NCBI GenBank assembly: GCA_046349915.1
Contig: JAXMBL010000003.1
Coordinates: 682,001-746,000 of the forward strand
From: CAIXSC01 sp046349915
GTDB lineage: Bacteria; Planctomycetota; Planctomycetia; Pirellulales; Pirellulaceae
Reading direction: 5' to 3'
Length of the DNA: 64,000 nucleotides
The notes below the pieces were generated by a model that saw only the letters and a list, made by a program, of their open reading frames with translations, had not been told where the DNA came from and searched no databases. Shown piece after piece: positions 47,401-55,818 of this stretch; positions within the stretch are counted from its first letter, which is position 1, and each line of letters begins with the position of its first letter. The translations under genes and the position numbers were made by a program.

Positions 47401-48052
47401 CGCGCTGCTGATTGTGGGCACGTATGTCTTCCAGGTGTCGTACCAGGGCGGCGACGGCAACGACTTTTCGCTCACTCGCATCAAGGCGGCCGTTTGGGAC
47501 GGCGCGCCGGATGTCGGCGGGAGCAGCGTCGATGCAAACTGGCAGTCGGGCAGCAACTGGGTCGGGGACGTGGCGCCGAGCGCGGGCGTCGACCTGATCT
47601 TCCCGACGGGGATCAGCGCGAATCTGGCGAGTACCAACGACTTCGCCGCGGGCACGAACTTTGGCGTGATCCAACTACTGGGGAACAACTACCAACTGGG
47701 CGGCAACGGCATCACGTTGGCCGAGGGCGTGAGCAACAGTGGTTCGGGGAACGATTTGCAACTGGCGCTGACGTTAGGGGCGACGCAGACGATCCTCAAT
47801 AACGCTGAGCTGACACTGTCTGGCGGAGTGGCAATAGCGGGCTTCGATCTGACGTTCGCGGGGAACGGGACGACTCAGGTGAACAGCGCGATCACGGGCG
47901 CGGGGAACCTGATCCAGCAAAACGGGACGACCGTGTTGGCCGTGGCGAACAGTTATGACGGGACGACGACGGTGACGGGCGGGACCTTGCGGGTGCTCGA
48001 CGGCAAGCCTTGGGCGTTGGGGACGGAACCGCGGCGACAGAGACGATTTTGA
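44417..48052 (+). CDS. giant surface protein, N-terminal part (autotransporter-type beta repeats), frame broken at about 48001
   Basis: 1211 residues from the ATG at 44417 (AAGGAG eight bases upstream). The N-terminus carries RRLLFEPLEDRSLLAV (about 33-48), the planctomycete L-E-x-R-x-L surface-protein motif. Then come 488-residue modules, each starting with VWDGAPDxGGSSVDANWQ and containing autotransporter-type beta-strand repeats such as NSYDGTTTVTGGTLRV. Modules 1 and 2 are complete and module 3 has begun when the frame fails: one base is missing near 48001-48003 relative to copies 1 and 2, giving a missense tail and a TGA at 48050-48052. The gene surely continued into 48110-50902. Such proteins are thought to be exposed or adhesive. 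Confidence 0.85.
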   Translation: MSTHALAASSRKPSALSLYARQHGHARSCRALRRLLFEPLEDRSLLAVFVWDGAPDVGGSSVDANWQSGSNWVGDVAPSAGVDLIFPTGISANLASTNDFAAGTNFGVIQLLGNNYQLGGNGITLAEGVSNSGSGNDLQLALTLGATQGITNNSELTLSGGVAIAGFDLTFAGNGTTQVNSAITGAGNLIQQNGTTVLAVANSYDGTTTVTGGTLRVLDAQALGVGDGTAATETILNGGSLVLGAGLTMPSGERLHATGPGDAYSYLTGEGAGSTWGGDVLLEAASGYSLYLDLQGTLTIQGAIVDAGSGVNQLSTNGSATLNDDVAVDYLSVGYYSSLFVNANTTVTTGFYGNYSSTITIANATLSTPSLYSYYSNLVLDHGVLSYTTLLYGYPMMTWSGHGTVQDGDTFLVQDVSPGRSAGQSGVLESSNISLYGSFTADLAGSTAGEGAGQHDQLQVHGTVQVGGNLAVNVAGVYTPPLNQEYVLIDNDGADAISGTFTGLSEGALLVVGTYVFQVSYQGGDGNDFSLTRIKANVWDGAPDGGGSSVDANWQTGCNWVGDVAPSAGDDLIFPTEISANQASTNDFAAGTNFGVIQLLGNNYQLGGNGITLAEGVSNSGSGNDLQLALTLGATQTILNNAELTLSGGVAIAGFDLTFAGNGTTQVNSAITGAGNLIQQNGTTVLAVANSYDGTTTVTGGTLRVLDAQALGVGDGTAATETILNGGSLVLGAGLTMPAGERLHATGPGDAYSYLTGEGAGSTWGGDVLLEAASGYSLYLDLQGTLTIQGAIVDAGSGVNQLSTNGSATLNDDVAVDYLSVGYYSSLFVNANTTVTTGFYGNYSSTITIANATLSTPSLYSYYSNLVLDHGVLSYTTLLYGYPMMTWSGHGTVQDGDTFLVQDVSPGRSAGQSGVLESNNVSLYGSFTADLAGSTAGEGAGQHDQLQVHGTVQVGGNLAVNVAGVYTPPLNQEYVLIDNDGADAISGTFTGLSEGALLIVGTYVFQVSYQGGDGNDFSLTRIKAAVWDGAPDVGGSSVDANWQSGSNWVGDVAPSAGVDLIFPTGISANLASTNDFAAGTNFGVIQLLGNNYQLGGNGITLAEGVSNSGSGNDLQLALTLGATQTILNNAELTLSGGVAIAGFDLTFAGNGTTQVNSAITGAGNLIQQNGTTVLAVANSYDGTTTVTGGTLRVLDGKPWALGTEPRRQRRF

Positions 48053-48900
48053 ACGGCGGGTCGCTGGTGCTGGGAGCTGGCCTCACGATGCTTATGGGCG
48101 AGCGATTGCATGCGACGGGGCCGGGCGACGCTTACAGCTATCTCACGGGTGAAGGCGGGTTCGACTTGGGGCGGCGATGTGTTGCTGGAAGCGGCCAGCG
48201 GGTATTCCTTGTACCTTGATCTGCAAGGAACATTGACGATCAGGGCGCTTATTGTGGACGCCGGTTCTGGAGTCAATCAGCTCTCTACGAACGGGAGTGC
48301 GACGCTAAACGACGACGTCGCCGTCGATTACCTGAGTGTTGGCTACTACTCGAGTCTGTTCGTGAACGCGAACACGACGGTTACGACGGGGTTTTACGGT
48401 AATTACTCCAGTACGATCACGATTGCGAATGCAACGCTCAGCACCCCCAGCCTTTACTCGTATTATTCGAACTTGGTGTTGGACCATGGCGTACTGAGCT
48501 ACACGACTCTCCTCTACGGCTACCCAATGATGACTTGGTCTGGCCACGGGACGGTGCAGGATGGCGACACGTTCCTGGTGCAAGACGTCTCGCCGGGGCG
48601 GTCTGCCGGGCAATCGGGAGTGCTTGAGTCGAACAACGTCTCGCTCTACGGCAGCTTTACGGCGGACCTTGCCGGAAATACAGCGGGCGAAGGCGCGGGC
48701 CAGCATGACCAACTCCAGGTCACAGGAACTGTGCAAGTCGCGGGAGCTCTGACAGTCAATGTGGCCAGCGGTTACTATCCGGTACATGACACGGAGTACG
48801 TCCTGATCGATAACGACGAGACTGACGCGATCAGCGGGACGTTTACGGGCTTGAGCGAAGGCGCTCTGCTGGTCGTGGGACCGTATGTCTTCCGAGTGTC
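44567..48900 (+). repeat. three 1464-bp direct repeats (488 codons) inside the surface protein
   Basis: The module-start motif TGGGACGGCGCGCCGG occurs at 44567, 46031 and 47495, a period of 1464 bp in both intervals. Copies differ at only a few scattered bases over long stretches until copy 3 diverges near 48670, where the protein changes to a related but distinct end (GYYPVHDTEYVLIDNDETD). The near-identity points to recent duplication or gene conversion. Confidence 0.9.
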
Positions 48901-50902
48901 GTACGAAGGCGGCGACGGCAATGATGTCGTGCTGGTCTCGCTGGCGCCGAATCGGCTGCCGGTGGCGGACGCGGGCGGCCCATATCTGGCAAGCGACGGC
49001 GGGGCGATCTCGTTCAACGCCTCGAACTCGAGCGACCCGGATAGCGATCCGTTGCAGTATCGCTGGGACTTCGACAACGACGCCGTCTGGGACACAACTT
49101 GGTCGGCGAGTGCGGTGGCGACGCACACCTGGGGCGATGTTCACACTGGAGTCGCCAAGGTGCAAGTGTTTGATGGCGTCGGTTATGCGATTGCGACGGC
49201 GAACGTGTCCGTGCTGGCCGAGTTCGGCGACGCGCCGGATACCTATGCGACGCTGCAAGCGTCGAATGGGGCGCGGCACTGGGCGACCGGGCTAATGTTG
49301 GGCGCAGCGCGGGATGTGGAGAACGACGGACAGCCGAATGCGAGTGCGCAAGGCGACGATGGCGTCCCCGCGGCGGGGCCCGACGACGAGGACGGTGTGG
49401 CGTTGGGGACGATGGTTCCTGGACTGACGTCCGTGGTGCAGGTGGTCAGTTCGTCGGCTGGCAAGCTGGATGCTTGGGTCGACTTCAACCGCGACGGCGA
49501 TTTCTTTGATGTCGGCGAGCAGGTGTTTGTCAGCCAGACAGTGTCGGCGGGCGCCAATGCCCTTAGTTTTGTCACTCCGACGAACGCCTTGGCGGGCGGC
49601 TCGTACGCCCGCTTCCGCCTGAGCTCGGCGGGCGGCTTGGCGCCGACCGGACTCGCCGCCGATGGCGAGGTGGAGGACTACGCGGTCGCGATTCTTGGTT
49701 CCACCCTGGGCACGGCGAGCATCATCAGCGATCCTGGCCAACCGGGCGCCATGGCGCTGTTGATTGTGGGCACAAACAACAGTGATGCTATCTCGGTCAA
49801 GCCAGTTACCGGCGGCAACGTGGGCGTACAGATTAATCCCTTCGGCGCGACGCGTCTGTTTCCCGCCGCTGCCTATGGACGGATCATTATACAAGCGAAG
49901 CTGGGAAACGACTCAATCGCGATCGATGCGAGGTTGACGAATCCGACCTTGATCTACGGGGAAGCCGGCAACGACACCATCGTGGGCGGGGCGGGCGCTG
50001 ATGTGATCTACGGCGGCGATGGCGCCGATAGCCTGACGGGTAATGCGGGCGATGACTTGCTGTTCGGAGAAGCGGGGGCCGACCGACTTTACGGCGGAAC
50101 GGGCTTCGATACCTTCAGCGAGAGCGGTGCAGGGGCCTTTGTGCTGACAAACAGCCAACTCGCCATCGCGGGAGTTGCTCACTCTCTTAACGGAGTGGAG
50201 CGGGCCGTGTTGCAAGGCGGTACGGGCGCCGATTCGTTCAATGTGGGCGCCTGGACGGGGATGGGGCAGATCGACGGAGTGGGCGGGACTGATAAACTGC
50301 TGGCCGCGGGCGACATGAACTTCACGCTCACGAATACGCAGCTAACTCGCTCGACAGGCGGGGCGTTCTCGCTCGCTAACATCGAAGAAGCGGAACTCAT
50401 CGGCGGCTACGGGAACAACACGCTCGATGCCAGCGGATTCAGCGGGTGGTTGAAGCTTGACGGCGGCAGTGGCAACGATGTGTTGAAAAGCGGTTCGGGG
50501 CCGGCCATCCTGCTGGGCGGCGTGGGTAATGATCTGTTGCAAAGTGGTGCTGGCCGGACTGTGCAGATTGGCGGCTTAGGCATCGATAAACTACTAGGCG
50601 GCGACAACGACGATTTGCTCGTCGAAGGAACGACTCTCTATGATGCCAACGCTGCGGCATTGTTGGCGATTCTAAACGAATGGGCATCGCCAGCCAGCTA
50701 TGCGACGCGGGTCGCTCATCTTAAAGGCACGCTGGGCGGCGGACTCAACGGCGCGAACAAGCTGACGAGCAGCACCGTTCGCAACGACACCAATAGCGAT
50801 ACACTGACCGGCCGCGGTGGACTTGACTGGTTCTTCGCCAAACTGGCAAACCCCTACGCTGATGTGATCACCGATCGCGCTAGCGGCGAAGTCGTGAACT
50901 AG
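48110..50902 (+). CDS. giant surface protein, C-terminal part (PKD, GEVED and RTX-like domains)
   Basis: The frame resumes and stays open for 930 residues; the ATG at 48110 is only the first available start and not the true one. Up to about 48900 it is the rest of repeat module 3. Then follow a PKD-like domain (about 278-368, from VADAGGPYL to VAKVQVFDG), a GEVED domain (about 370-527, DAPDTYATL, DAWVDFNRDGDF, DGEVEDYAVAI), and RTX-type Ca-binding nonapeptides (about 605-670, GGAGADVIYGGDGADSL). The latter parts (to the C-terminus) again hold RTX-like pieces (LDGGSGNDVL, GGLGIDKLLGGDNDDLL). RTX repeats usually need extracellular calcium to fold, supporting a cell-surface location. Confidence 0.85.
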   Translation: MRRGRATLTAISRVKAGSTWGGDVLLEAASGYSLYLDLQGTLTIRALIVDAGSGVNQLSTNGSATLNDDVAVDYLSVGYYSSLFVNANTTVTTGFYGNYSSTITIANATLSTPSLYSYYSNLVLDHGVLSYTTLLYGYPMMTWSGHGTVQDGDTFLVQDVSPGRSAGQSGVLESNNVSLYGSFTADLAGNTAGEGAGQHDQLQVTGTVQVAGALTVNVASGYYPVHDTEYVLIDNDETDAISGTFTGLSEGALLVVGPYVFRVSYEGGDGNDVVLVSLAPNRLPVADAGGPYLASDGGAISFNASNSSDPDSDPLQYRWDFDNDAVWDTTWSASAVATHTWGDVHTGVAKVQVFDGVGYAIATANVSVLAEFGDAPDTYATLQASNGARHWATGLMLGAARDVENDGQPNASAQGDDGVPAAGPDDEDGVALGTMVPGLTSVVQVVSSSAGKLDAWVDFNRDGDFFDVGEQVFVSQTVSAGANALSFVTPTNALAGGSYARFRLSSAGGLAPTGLAADGEVEDYAVAILGSTLGTASIISDPGQPGAMALLIVGTNNSDAISVKPVTGGNVGVQINPFGATRLFPAAAYGRIIIQAKLGNDSIAIDARLTNPTLIYGEAGNDTIVGGAGADVIYGGDGADSLTGNAGDDLLFGEAGADRLYGGTGFDTFSESGAGAFVLTNSQLAIAGVAHSLNGVERAVLQGGTGADSFNVGAWTGMGQIDGVGGTDKLLAAGDMNFTLTNTQLTRSTGGAFSLANIEEAELIGGYGNNTLDASGFSGWLKLDGGSGNDVLKSGSGPAILLGGVGNDLLQSGAGRTVQIGGLGIDKLLGGDNDDLLVEGTTLYDANAAALLAILNEWASPASYATRVAHLKGTLGGGLNGANKLTSSTVRNDTNSDTLTGRGGLDWFFAKLANPYADVITDRASGEVVN

Positions 50903-50921
50903 GCAAACTCATTCCTAAACG

Positions 50922-50942
50922 CCCCGCCTACCCGAGGCGGGG
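50922..50942 (+). terminator. GC-rich hairpin after the surface protein
   Basis: Stem CCCCGCCT/AGGCGGGG with loop ACCCG, 19 bp after the stop at 50902. There is no T tract, so termination is only probable. Confidence 0.45.
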
Positions 50943-51047
50943 AGACCATCGAGAGTCGCTGCTAACGTCGCGGCCCGCGACGAAAGGGCCTCAACAGCTT
51001 TTCAGCCCCCTCCTGCGAGGTCAAGCCAATCAATGCGCGAGTAACAA

Positions 51048-51103
51048 GCGACCATTAACCGATAACCGATAACCAATGACGAATGACGAATGACGAATAA
51101 CGC
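51048..51103 (-). repeat. heptanucleotide tandem array abutting the phosphohexomutase stop
   Basis: Read on the minus strand from the TAG at 51106-51104, 7-bp units follow at once: GCGTTAT, TCGTCAT three times, TGGTTAT, CGGTTAT, CGGTTAA, then degenerate units. No base separates the stop from the first unit. Confidence 0.8.
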
Positions 51104-52933
51104 CTACACTTGGCTCGCCAACGCTCGCAGGTCCGATTCAAGGCGAGCCAGCCGGTCTTGGGTTTCGCGGCGAGTTTCCGCGAGGTCGGCCAGCAGCTCG
51201 GGGGCGACATAGGTGAACATGTAGAACTTCACCTTCGGCTCAGTGCCCGAGGGACGGACCGCGATGTAATTGCCCTCTTCGGACAAATCCAAGATCACCA
51301 TGTCGCCTCGAGTGGCCTCGAGCGGACGCTTGGTCCCGTCGGCGCTCGTCACTGTCAAGTTCAGATAATCACGTACGCCGCGCACCGACAAGCCACCCAA
51401 GGTCGCGGGCGGATGTTGACGGAAGTTGGCCATCAACTTCTGCATTTTCACCATACCCTCTGAGCCTTCCATGGTCAGGTTGAGCAGCTTTTCGTTGTGA
51501 TACCCGTGTTGCCAATACAAGGCCTCTAACTTCTGGTGGACCGATTGTCCTTGCGACTTGGCGAGTGCCGCGAGCTCGGCCATCAGCATGCAGGCCACGG
51601 CGCCATCCTTGTCGCGCGCATATTGACCCACCAGGTAGCCGTGCGATTCCTCGGCCCCAAACAAGAACTTGTCGGCCCCCTTTTCGTCCATCGTGCCGCC
51701 GATGTACTTGAAGCCGACATGCAGGTTGCCGTGAGTCGCGACGCCATAGCTTTCCGCGATTCGCCGAATCATCTCCGTCGTGACCAGCGTCTTCACCACG
51801 TAGTGGCCAGGAGGCAGGCGACGCCCGCCTCCCTTTTGCTGCAAGATGTAATCGCAGAGCAGGGCGCCCAATTGATTCCCCGTGAGCGTTGCCCAGTCGG
51901 AGTTCTTCGAAAGCGCCAGCGGCGCCGCGCAACCCATGCGATCACAGTCCGGGTCGGTCGCCAAAATCAGCTCGGCGCCTGTTTCTCGCGCCCGATCAAT
52001 GATCGCCTGAAATACCGGCGGATTCTCGGGGTTGGAAACATGCCCCGGCACGTTCGGGAAGTCCCCGTTCGGCTCGGCGTGCGGTCCATACAGCTCGACC
52101 TGCGCAAACCCATCCGCGGCCAAGGCGGGCATCACGGCCGAGGCGCCAACGCCATGTAGCGGCGAATAGATGATCTTGAGATCACGCGGGCCCGCGAGCC
52201 GTTGAGCGGAAAGTGCGTTAATAAACGCCTGGTCAATCTCCGCCGTACAAATGACGACTTTGCCGTCCCCGACCGCTTGAGCAAAATCGACTCGCTCAAT
52301 TCGCTCCGCCGACATCACTCGCTGGATGATCCCCTTGTCGTGCGGCGGCAACACCTGCCCACCCGTCGACCAATAGACCTTCACCGCATTATCGCTCGGC
52401 GGGTTATGGCTCGCCGTCACCATGATGCCGCACGAGCACTGCTTGTATCGCACCAAAAACGATAGCTCGGGAGTGCTCCGGTAATCGTCCAGGAAATACA
52501 CCTTGAAGCCATTCGCCACCATAATGCCGGCGCACAGTTCGGCGAAGTGACGCGAATTGTGACGAGTGTCGTAAGCGATCGCACACGATGCCGTCTGCTC
52601 CTCCGGGAGGTGCTCCAGGACATACTCGGCGAGCCCCTGAGCACTCTCGCCGATCGTGCGATCATTGATCGCGTTCGAACCGATGGGATACATCCGTCCT
52701 CGACGGCCTCCCGTTCCGAAGGGAATGACCGTCCAAAATGCGTCGTCCAACTCGCGCCAACGCCCCTCGGCCACATGCTGTTCGACGAGCGCCGCGTACT
52801 GGGAGTAGCGGGGTTCGGTGAGCCACGCTCGGATATGCTCGACCGCGCCCGCGGAGAGTCGCCCCTCGCGACCAGCCGCCGCCACTTGGGCCAACACCGC
52901 GTCCATACTTCCCGTCCCAGAACTGCTCGCCAT
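51104..52933 (-). CDS. phosphohexomutase (phosphoglucomutase/phosphomannomutase family)
   Basis: 609 residues from the ATG at 52933 (GGGAG nine bases upstream; an upstream start at 52963 is less likely). Alpha-D-phosphohexomutase features in order: FGTGGRRGRM, the phosphoserine loop TASHNPPSDN, metal-binding DPDCDRMG, sugar-binding EESHGY, and phosphate-binding RPSGTEPKVKFYM. The ~600-residue length with the N-terminal helical extension is that of the bacterial PgcA-type phosphoglucomutases that interconvert glucose 1- and 6-phosphate; mannose phosphates may also be used. It is divergent from a second, shorter mutase at 53257, with 323 bp between them. Confidence 0.93.
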   Translation of the reverse strand: MASSSGTGSMDAVLAQVAAAGREGRLSAGAVEHIRAWLTEPRYSQYAALVEQHVAEGRWRELDDAFWTVIPFGTGGRRGRMYPIGSNAINDRTIGESAQGLAEYVLEHLPEEQTASCAIAYDTRHNSRHFAELCAGIMVANGFKVYFLDDYRSTPELSFLVRYKQCSCGIMVTASHNPPSDNAVKVYWSTGGQVLPPHDKGIIQRVMSAERIERVDFAQAVGDGKVVICTAEIDQAFINALSAQRLAGPRDLKIIYSPLHGVGASAVMPALAADGFAQVELYGPHAEPNGDFPNVPGHVSNPENPPVFQAIIDRARETGAELILATDPDCDRMGCAAPLALSKNSDWATLTGNQLGALLCDYILQQKGGGRRLPPGHYVVKTLVTTEMIRRIAESYGVATHGNLHVGFKYIGGTMDEKGADKFLFGAEESHGYLVGQYARDKDGAVACMLMAELAALAKSQGQSVHQKLEALYWQHGYHNEKLLNLTMEGSEGMVKMQKLMANFRQHPPATLGGLSVRGVRDYLNLTVTSADGTKRPLEATRGDMVILDLSEEGNYIAVRPSGTEPKVKFYMFTYVAPELLADLAETRRETQDRLARLESDLRALASQV

Positions 52934-53256
52934 GCTGTGTTTCTCCCGCGTTGGTAGGCTCAAAAGATGCCGATTTTTCCGATTCTAGAGCCGTCGCGCG
53001 GATGAGGAAAGGCGGAGCGGCCAGAAACGAGGCTTACGCATGTGGGCGAGCGAGGAGAGGAGTGAGGGATTGTTGCGAATGGGGGCGGTGAGCGAACGTG
53101 GGAGGTCGGAATTCTTGCGAATTCCGCTACGGAGGAGGAAGGCTGAGGCGTCGGAATTCTTGCGAATTCCGCTACGGGGGAGGAATAAGCTATATAAGTC
53201 GAGCAGTCCTAGAATTCCGTTTGACGGTTGGCCAAAGTACTGGATCGGTAACACAC
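52934..53256. promoter_or_regulatory. divergent region between two phosphohexomutase genes with two family C palindromes
   Basis: Promoters of both mutase genes must lie here. Family C palindromes occupy 53105-53130 and 53150-53175, both oriented so that the GTAG head is on the minus strand. GGAATTC/GAATTCC arms surround TTGC. TATATAAG near 53189 is A/T-rich and could be part of the glmM-like promoter. Confidence 0.5.
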
Positions 53257-54600
53257 ATGAGCAGTCTCATCATTAGCGTGTCGGGTTTGCGCGGGGTCGT
53301 GGGGGAATCGCTGACGCCCGATGTGGCCATTCGTTACGCGGTCTCGTTCGCTTCCCAAATCCCCGCCGGCTCCATCGTCCTCACTCGCGATGGACGTCCT
53401 ACCGGCCGCATGCTCGCCGATCTCGTGCGCGGCGCCCTCTGCGCCATGGGACGCGACGTGATCGACGTCGATGTCGCGGCCACGCCCACCACTGGCATCC
53501 TCGTGCGTCGATTTCAAGCCGCCGGCGGTATTCAAATCTCCGCCAGCCACAATCCGTCCGAATACAACGGGATGAAGCTGTTCAGCCCTACCGGCCAAGT
53601 ACTCTCAGCCGCCGCGGGCCAGCCCATCGTCGAACAATTCCACTCGCCGACCACTGCCTGGGTTTCCCATCAACGAGTTGGAGTGCTCCGGCCGTGCGAC
53701 GATTCACTCACCGACCATCTGGCACTTGTCTTGGCCCAGGTCAACGTCGAGCGGATTCGCGACTGTGCCTTCCCCGTTTTGCTCGATTCCAACCACGGCG
53801 CCGGCAGCCTCTTGGGCAGGAAACTCCTCGAGTCGCTTGGCTGCTCCGTCACTCTGCTGGGCGGTCAGCCCGATGGCCGGTTTTCCCATAAGCCGGAACC
53901 AACCGCCGACAACCTCGCCGATGTCGCACCACTCGTCCCGCAAAACCGCGCGGTTGTCGGATTCTGCCAAGACCCCGACGCAGATCGACTCGCCCTCATC
54001 GACGAACAGGGTCGCTACATCGGGGAAGAGTACACTCTTGCCCTCTGCCTCGATCACATCCTGAGGAAACGCCCCGGCCCAGTGGTCACCAACTGTGCCA
54101 CCAGCCGCATGGCCGCGGACCTCGCCGCCCGCTACGGCGTCCCATACTACAAATCCGCCGTGGGCGAGGCGAACGTGGTCGCCGAGATGCAAAAGCACAA
54201 CGCAGCCTTCGGCGGCGAAGGGAACGGCGGTCCCATCGATCCTAATGTCGGCTTCGTACGCGATAGCTTCGTCGGAATGGCGTTGCTGCTCGACGCTCTC
54301 GCCGAACGCCAAATCCCACTCAGCCGCTGGGTCGCGGAAATTCCTCGTTACGCGATCCGCAAGACGACCGTGACACTCGAACGCGACCAAATCCCTCGAG
54401 CACTCGCCGCCCTACAAACGAAATTCGCCGAGGCAACTCCCAACACCCTGGACGGCCTCCGACTCGACTGGTCCGACCGCTGGCTACTCGTTCGCGCCAG
54501 CAACACCGAACCGATCGTGCGCCTAATCGTCGAAGCCCCAACCCCCGCCGCCGCCGAACAATTGTGTGAAGAAGCGGCGGATGTGATTGCTTGTCAGTAG
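53257..54600 (+). CDS. phosphoglucosamine mutase-like enzyme
   Basis: 447 residues from the ATG at 53257. The frame extends upstream to 53098, but that part is translated palindrome sequence and should be dropped. Motifs: VSGLRGVVGESL, phosphoserine loop SASHNPSEYNGMK, metal-binding DPDADRLAL, sugar-binding GGEGNGGPI (instead of the GEQSGH of canonical GlmM), and RASNTEPIVRLIV. The length fits GlmM, which makes glucosamine 1-phosphate for UDP-GlcNAc. The sugar-loop variant is closer to archaeal-type and planctomycete mutases, so substrate preference is open. A heptad array begins directly at its stop. Confidence 0.88.
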   Translation: MSSLIISVSGLRGVVGESLTPDVAIRYAVSFASQIPAGSIVLTRDGRPTGRMLADLVRGALCAMGRDVIDVDVAATPTTGILVRRFQAAGGIQISASHNPSEYNGMKLFSPTGQVLSAAAGQPIVEQFHSPTTAWVSHQRVGVLRPCDDSLTDHLALVLAQVNVERIRDCAFPVLLDSNHGAGSLLGRKLLESLGCSVTLLGGQPDGRFSHKPEPTADNLADVAPLVPQNRAVVGFCQDPDADRLALIDEQGRYIGEEYTLALCLDHILRKRPGPVVTNCATSRMAADLAARYGVPYYKSAVGEANVVAEMQKHNAAFGGEGNGGPIDPNVGFVRDSFVGMALLLDALAERQIPLSRWVAEIPRYAIRKTTVTLERDQIPRALAALQTKFAEATPNTLDGLRLDWSDRWLLVRASNTEPIVRLIVEAPTPAAAEQLCEEAADVIACQ

Positions 54601-54677
54601 GGTCATTGGTCATTGGTCATTCGTCATTCGTCATTCGTCATTCGTCATTCGTCATTCGTCATTCGTCATTCGTCATT
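54601..54677 (+). repeat. heptanucleotide tandem array abutting the glmM-like stop
   Basis: Directly after TAG (54598-54600) come three GGTCATT and eight CGTCATT units, 77 bp in perfect phase, then CGTTGCG. Confidence 0.95.
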
Positions 54678-55122
54678 CGTTGCGCGCGTTTTGGCTTGCC
54701 AGGTTCATGCGGCGGGCGCGTTTGAAGCTGATTCCAAAACCGACGTCGCTGCCCGCTCGCGTGCAGCGTTTTGTTCAAGTAAGCCGCTGCGCGGCGGACA
54801 TTGTCCTTCAAGCCGGAGGCTTGATAGCCATTAGCCGGTGGTTGAGCGAAGCGACACCACCGGTTCGCAGCGTCGCTCGACCGAGAAAGGTCCGCGCCGT
54901 CGCACGCCAACGCCCGAAACGATCAACTCTTCATGCCTCGGCGATTCCACGCGTTATCGGCAAAGAGACATCCCTTGAGTCGCCACGGGCTTCTTGAACA
55001 AGGGACTAGATTGTGGCCAGGCCTCTCGCCCGCCACCCCTCACGACTCCACACGCGTCATCGTGCGCCCACGTCGTCCCGTCCTGTCGCCGCACAATCTA
55101 ATCCTCCCTATGTTCCGCATTT
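54678..55122. other. gene-free region with palindromic fragments
   Basis: Around 54778-54860 are short inverted repeats: GCCGC/TGC/GCGGC followed by AAGCCGGAGGCTT, and CCGGTGGTT pairing with ACCACCGG across 12 bases. Related pieces recur at 55921-55945 and 56041-56065. No gene is supported by any open frame here. Confidence 0.5.
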
Positions 55123-55818
55123 CTATTTGTCTTGTGTTACTGTTCGGTACATGCTTCGGCCGTCTAATGGCTTGTCGGACAATGCCAGTTGTTCGCGAAG
55201 TTTTATTAGTTCAGTTAGCTCATTGTTTCGGTCGTCGCCATCAATTCCCTTTTCTTTTTTTCGTTCTTCAATTGCCCAGTCAATTGCGATTATCTGCAAT
55301 TGTCGATGCGATTTATCTTTGTGTTTCTCCCACCATTCCTTCGAAACAGGATATGTGTACTTGTGCCAATGCCCGGGTCCCAAGAATCTAATTTTGGCAC
55401 GATAGACTTCAAGTTGAGAGGCAATGACATTCTTGCAAACAGCCCCAACCTCTTGGTTATAGTATTCTTCGCCGTCTGCCCAACTAATCGTGATGGAGTA
55501 TCGCTGATCGTCGATTGAAGCAATAAGCTCGGGCAATGCGTCAGCAAAATTATCGTACAGCAGTTGACGCGCAGCGAGAGCTTTCTCTTGAGCTTCGCGA
55601 TCATAGCTGGAAGGAAACGTCACACGAGGTTCTCTGCGGTTATTTGTTTTGGGCGCTCTGCGGTTATTTATGTTGGGCGCTTCGTTCGGACTAGCGAGTT
55701 GAGCTACGAGCTGCCGGAAATCAAGAGGGGCTTTGTCGGATTTGGATGGCTCATCGGTCGCAAGCATCAAGGCACTGAGGGCGAATGCGAACGTTACATT
55801 CGATAGGGGGGTGCACAT
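55123..55818 (-). CDS. small secreted protein of unknown function in a lower-GC segment
   Basis: 231 residues from the ATG at 55818, which has GGAGAGG five bases upstream. The frame reaches back to 55875, without a better start. The N-terminus CTPLSNVTFAFALSALMLA is a signal peptide. An in-frame duplication, NNRRAPK/NNRREPR, lies near residue 55. The rest contains DNFADALPELIASIDDQRYS and GAVCKNVIASQLEVY, which resemble secreted planctomycete proteins that I know only as conserved unknowns. The highly charged C-terminal part is helical. The DNA is clearly richer in A and T than its neighbours, which suggests a different origin or weak codon selection. Confidence 0.7.
   Translation of the reverse strand: MCTPLSNVTFAFALSALMLATDEPSKSDKAPLDFRQLVAQLASPNEAPNINNRRAPKTNNRREPRVTFPSSYDREAQEKALAARQLLYDNFADALPELIASIDDQRYSITISWADGEEYYNQEVGAVCKNVIASQLEVYRAKIRFLGPGHWHKYTYPVSKEWWEKHKDKSHRQLQIIAIDWAIEERKKEKGIDGDDRNNELTELIKLREQLALSDKPLDGRSMYRTVTQDK

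Noticed and set aside
53098..53256. N-terminal extension of the phosphoglucosamine mutase-like protein
   Set aside because: The extra residues are encoded by two family C palindromes, and the family's normal start is the ATG at 53257.
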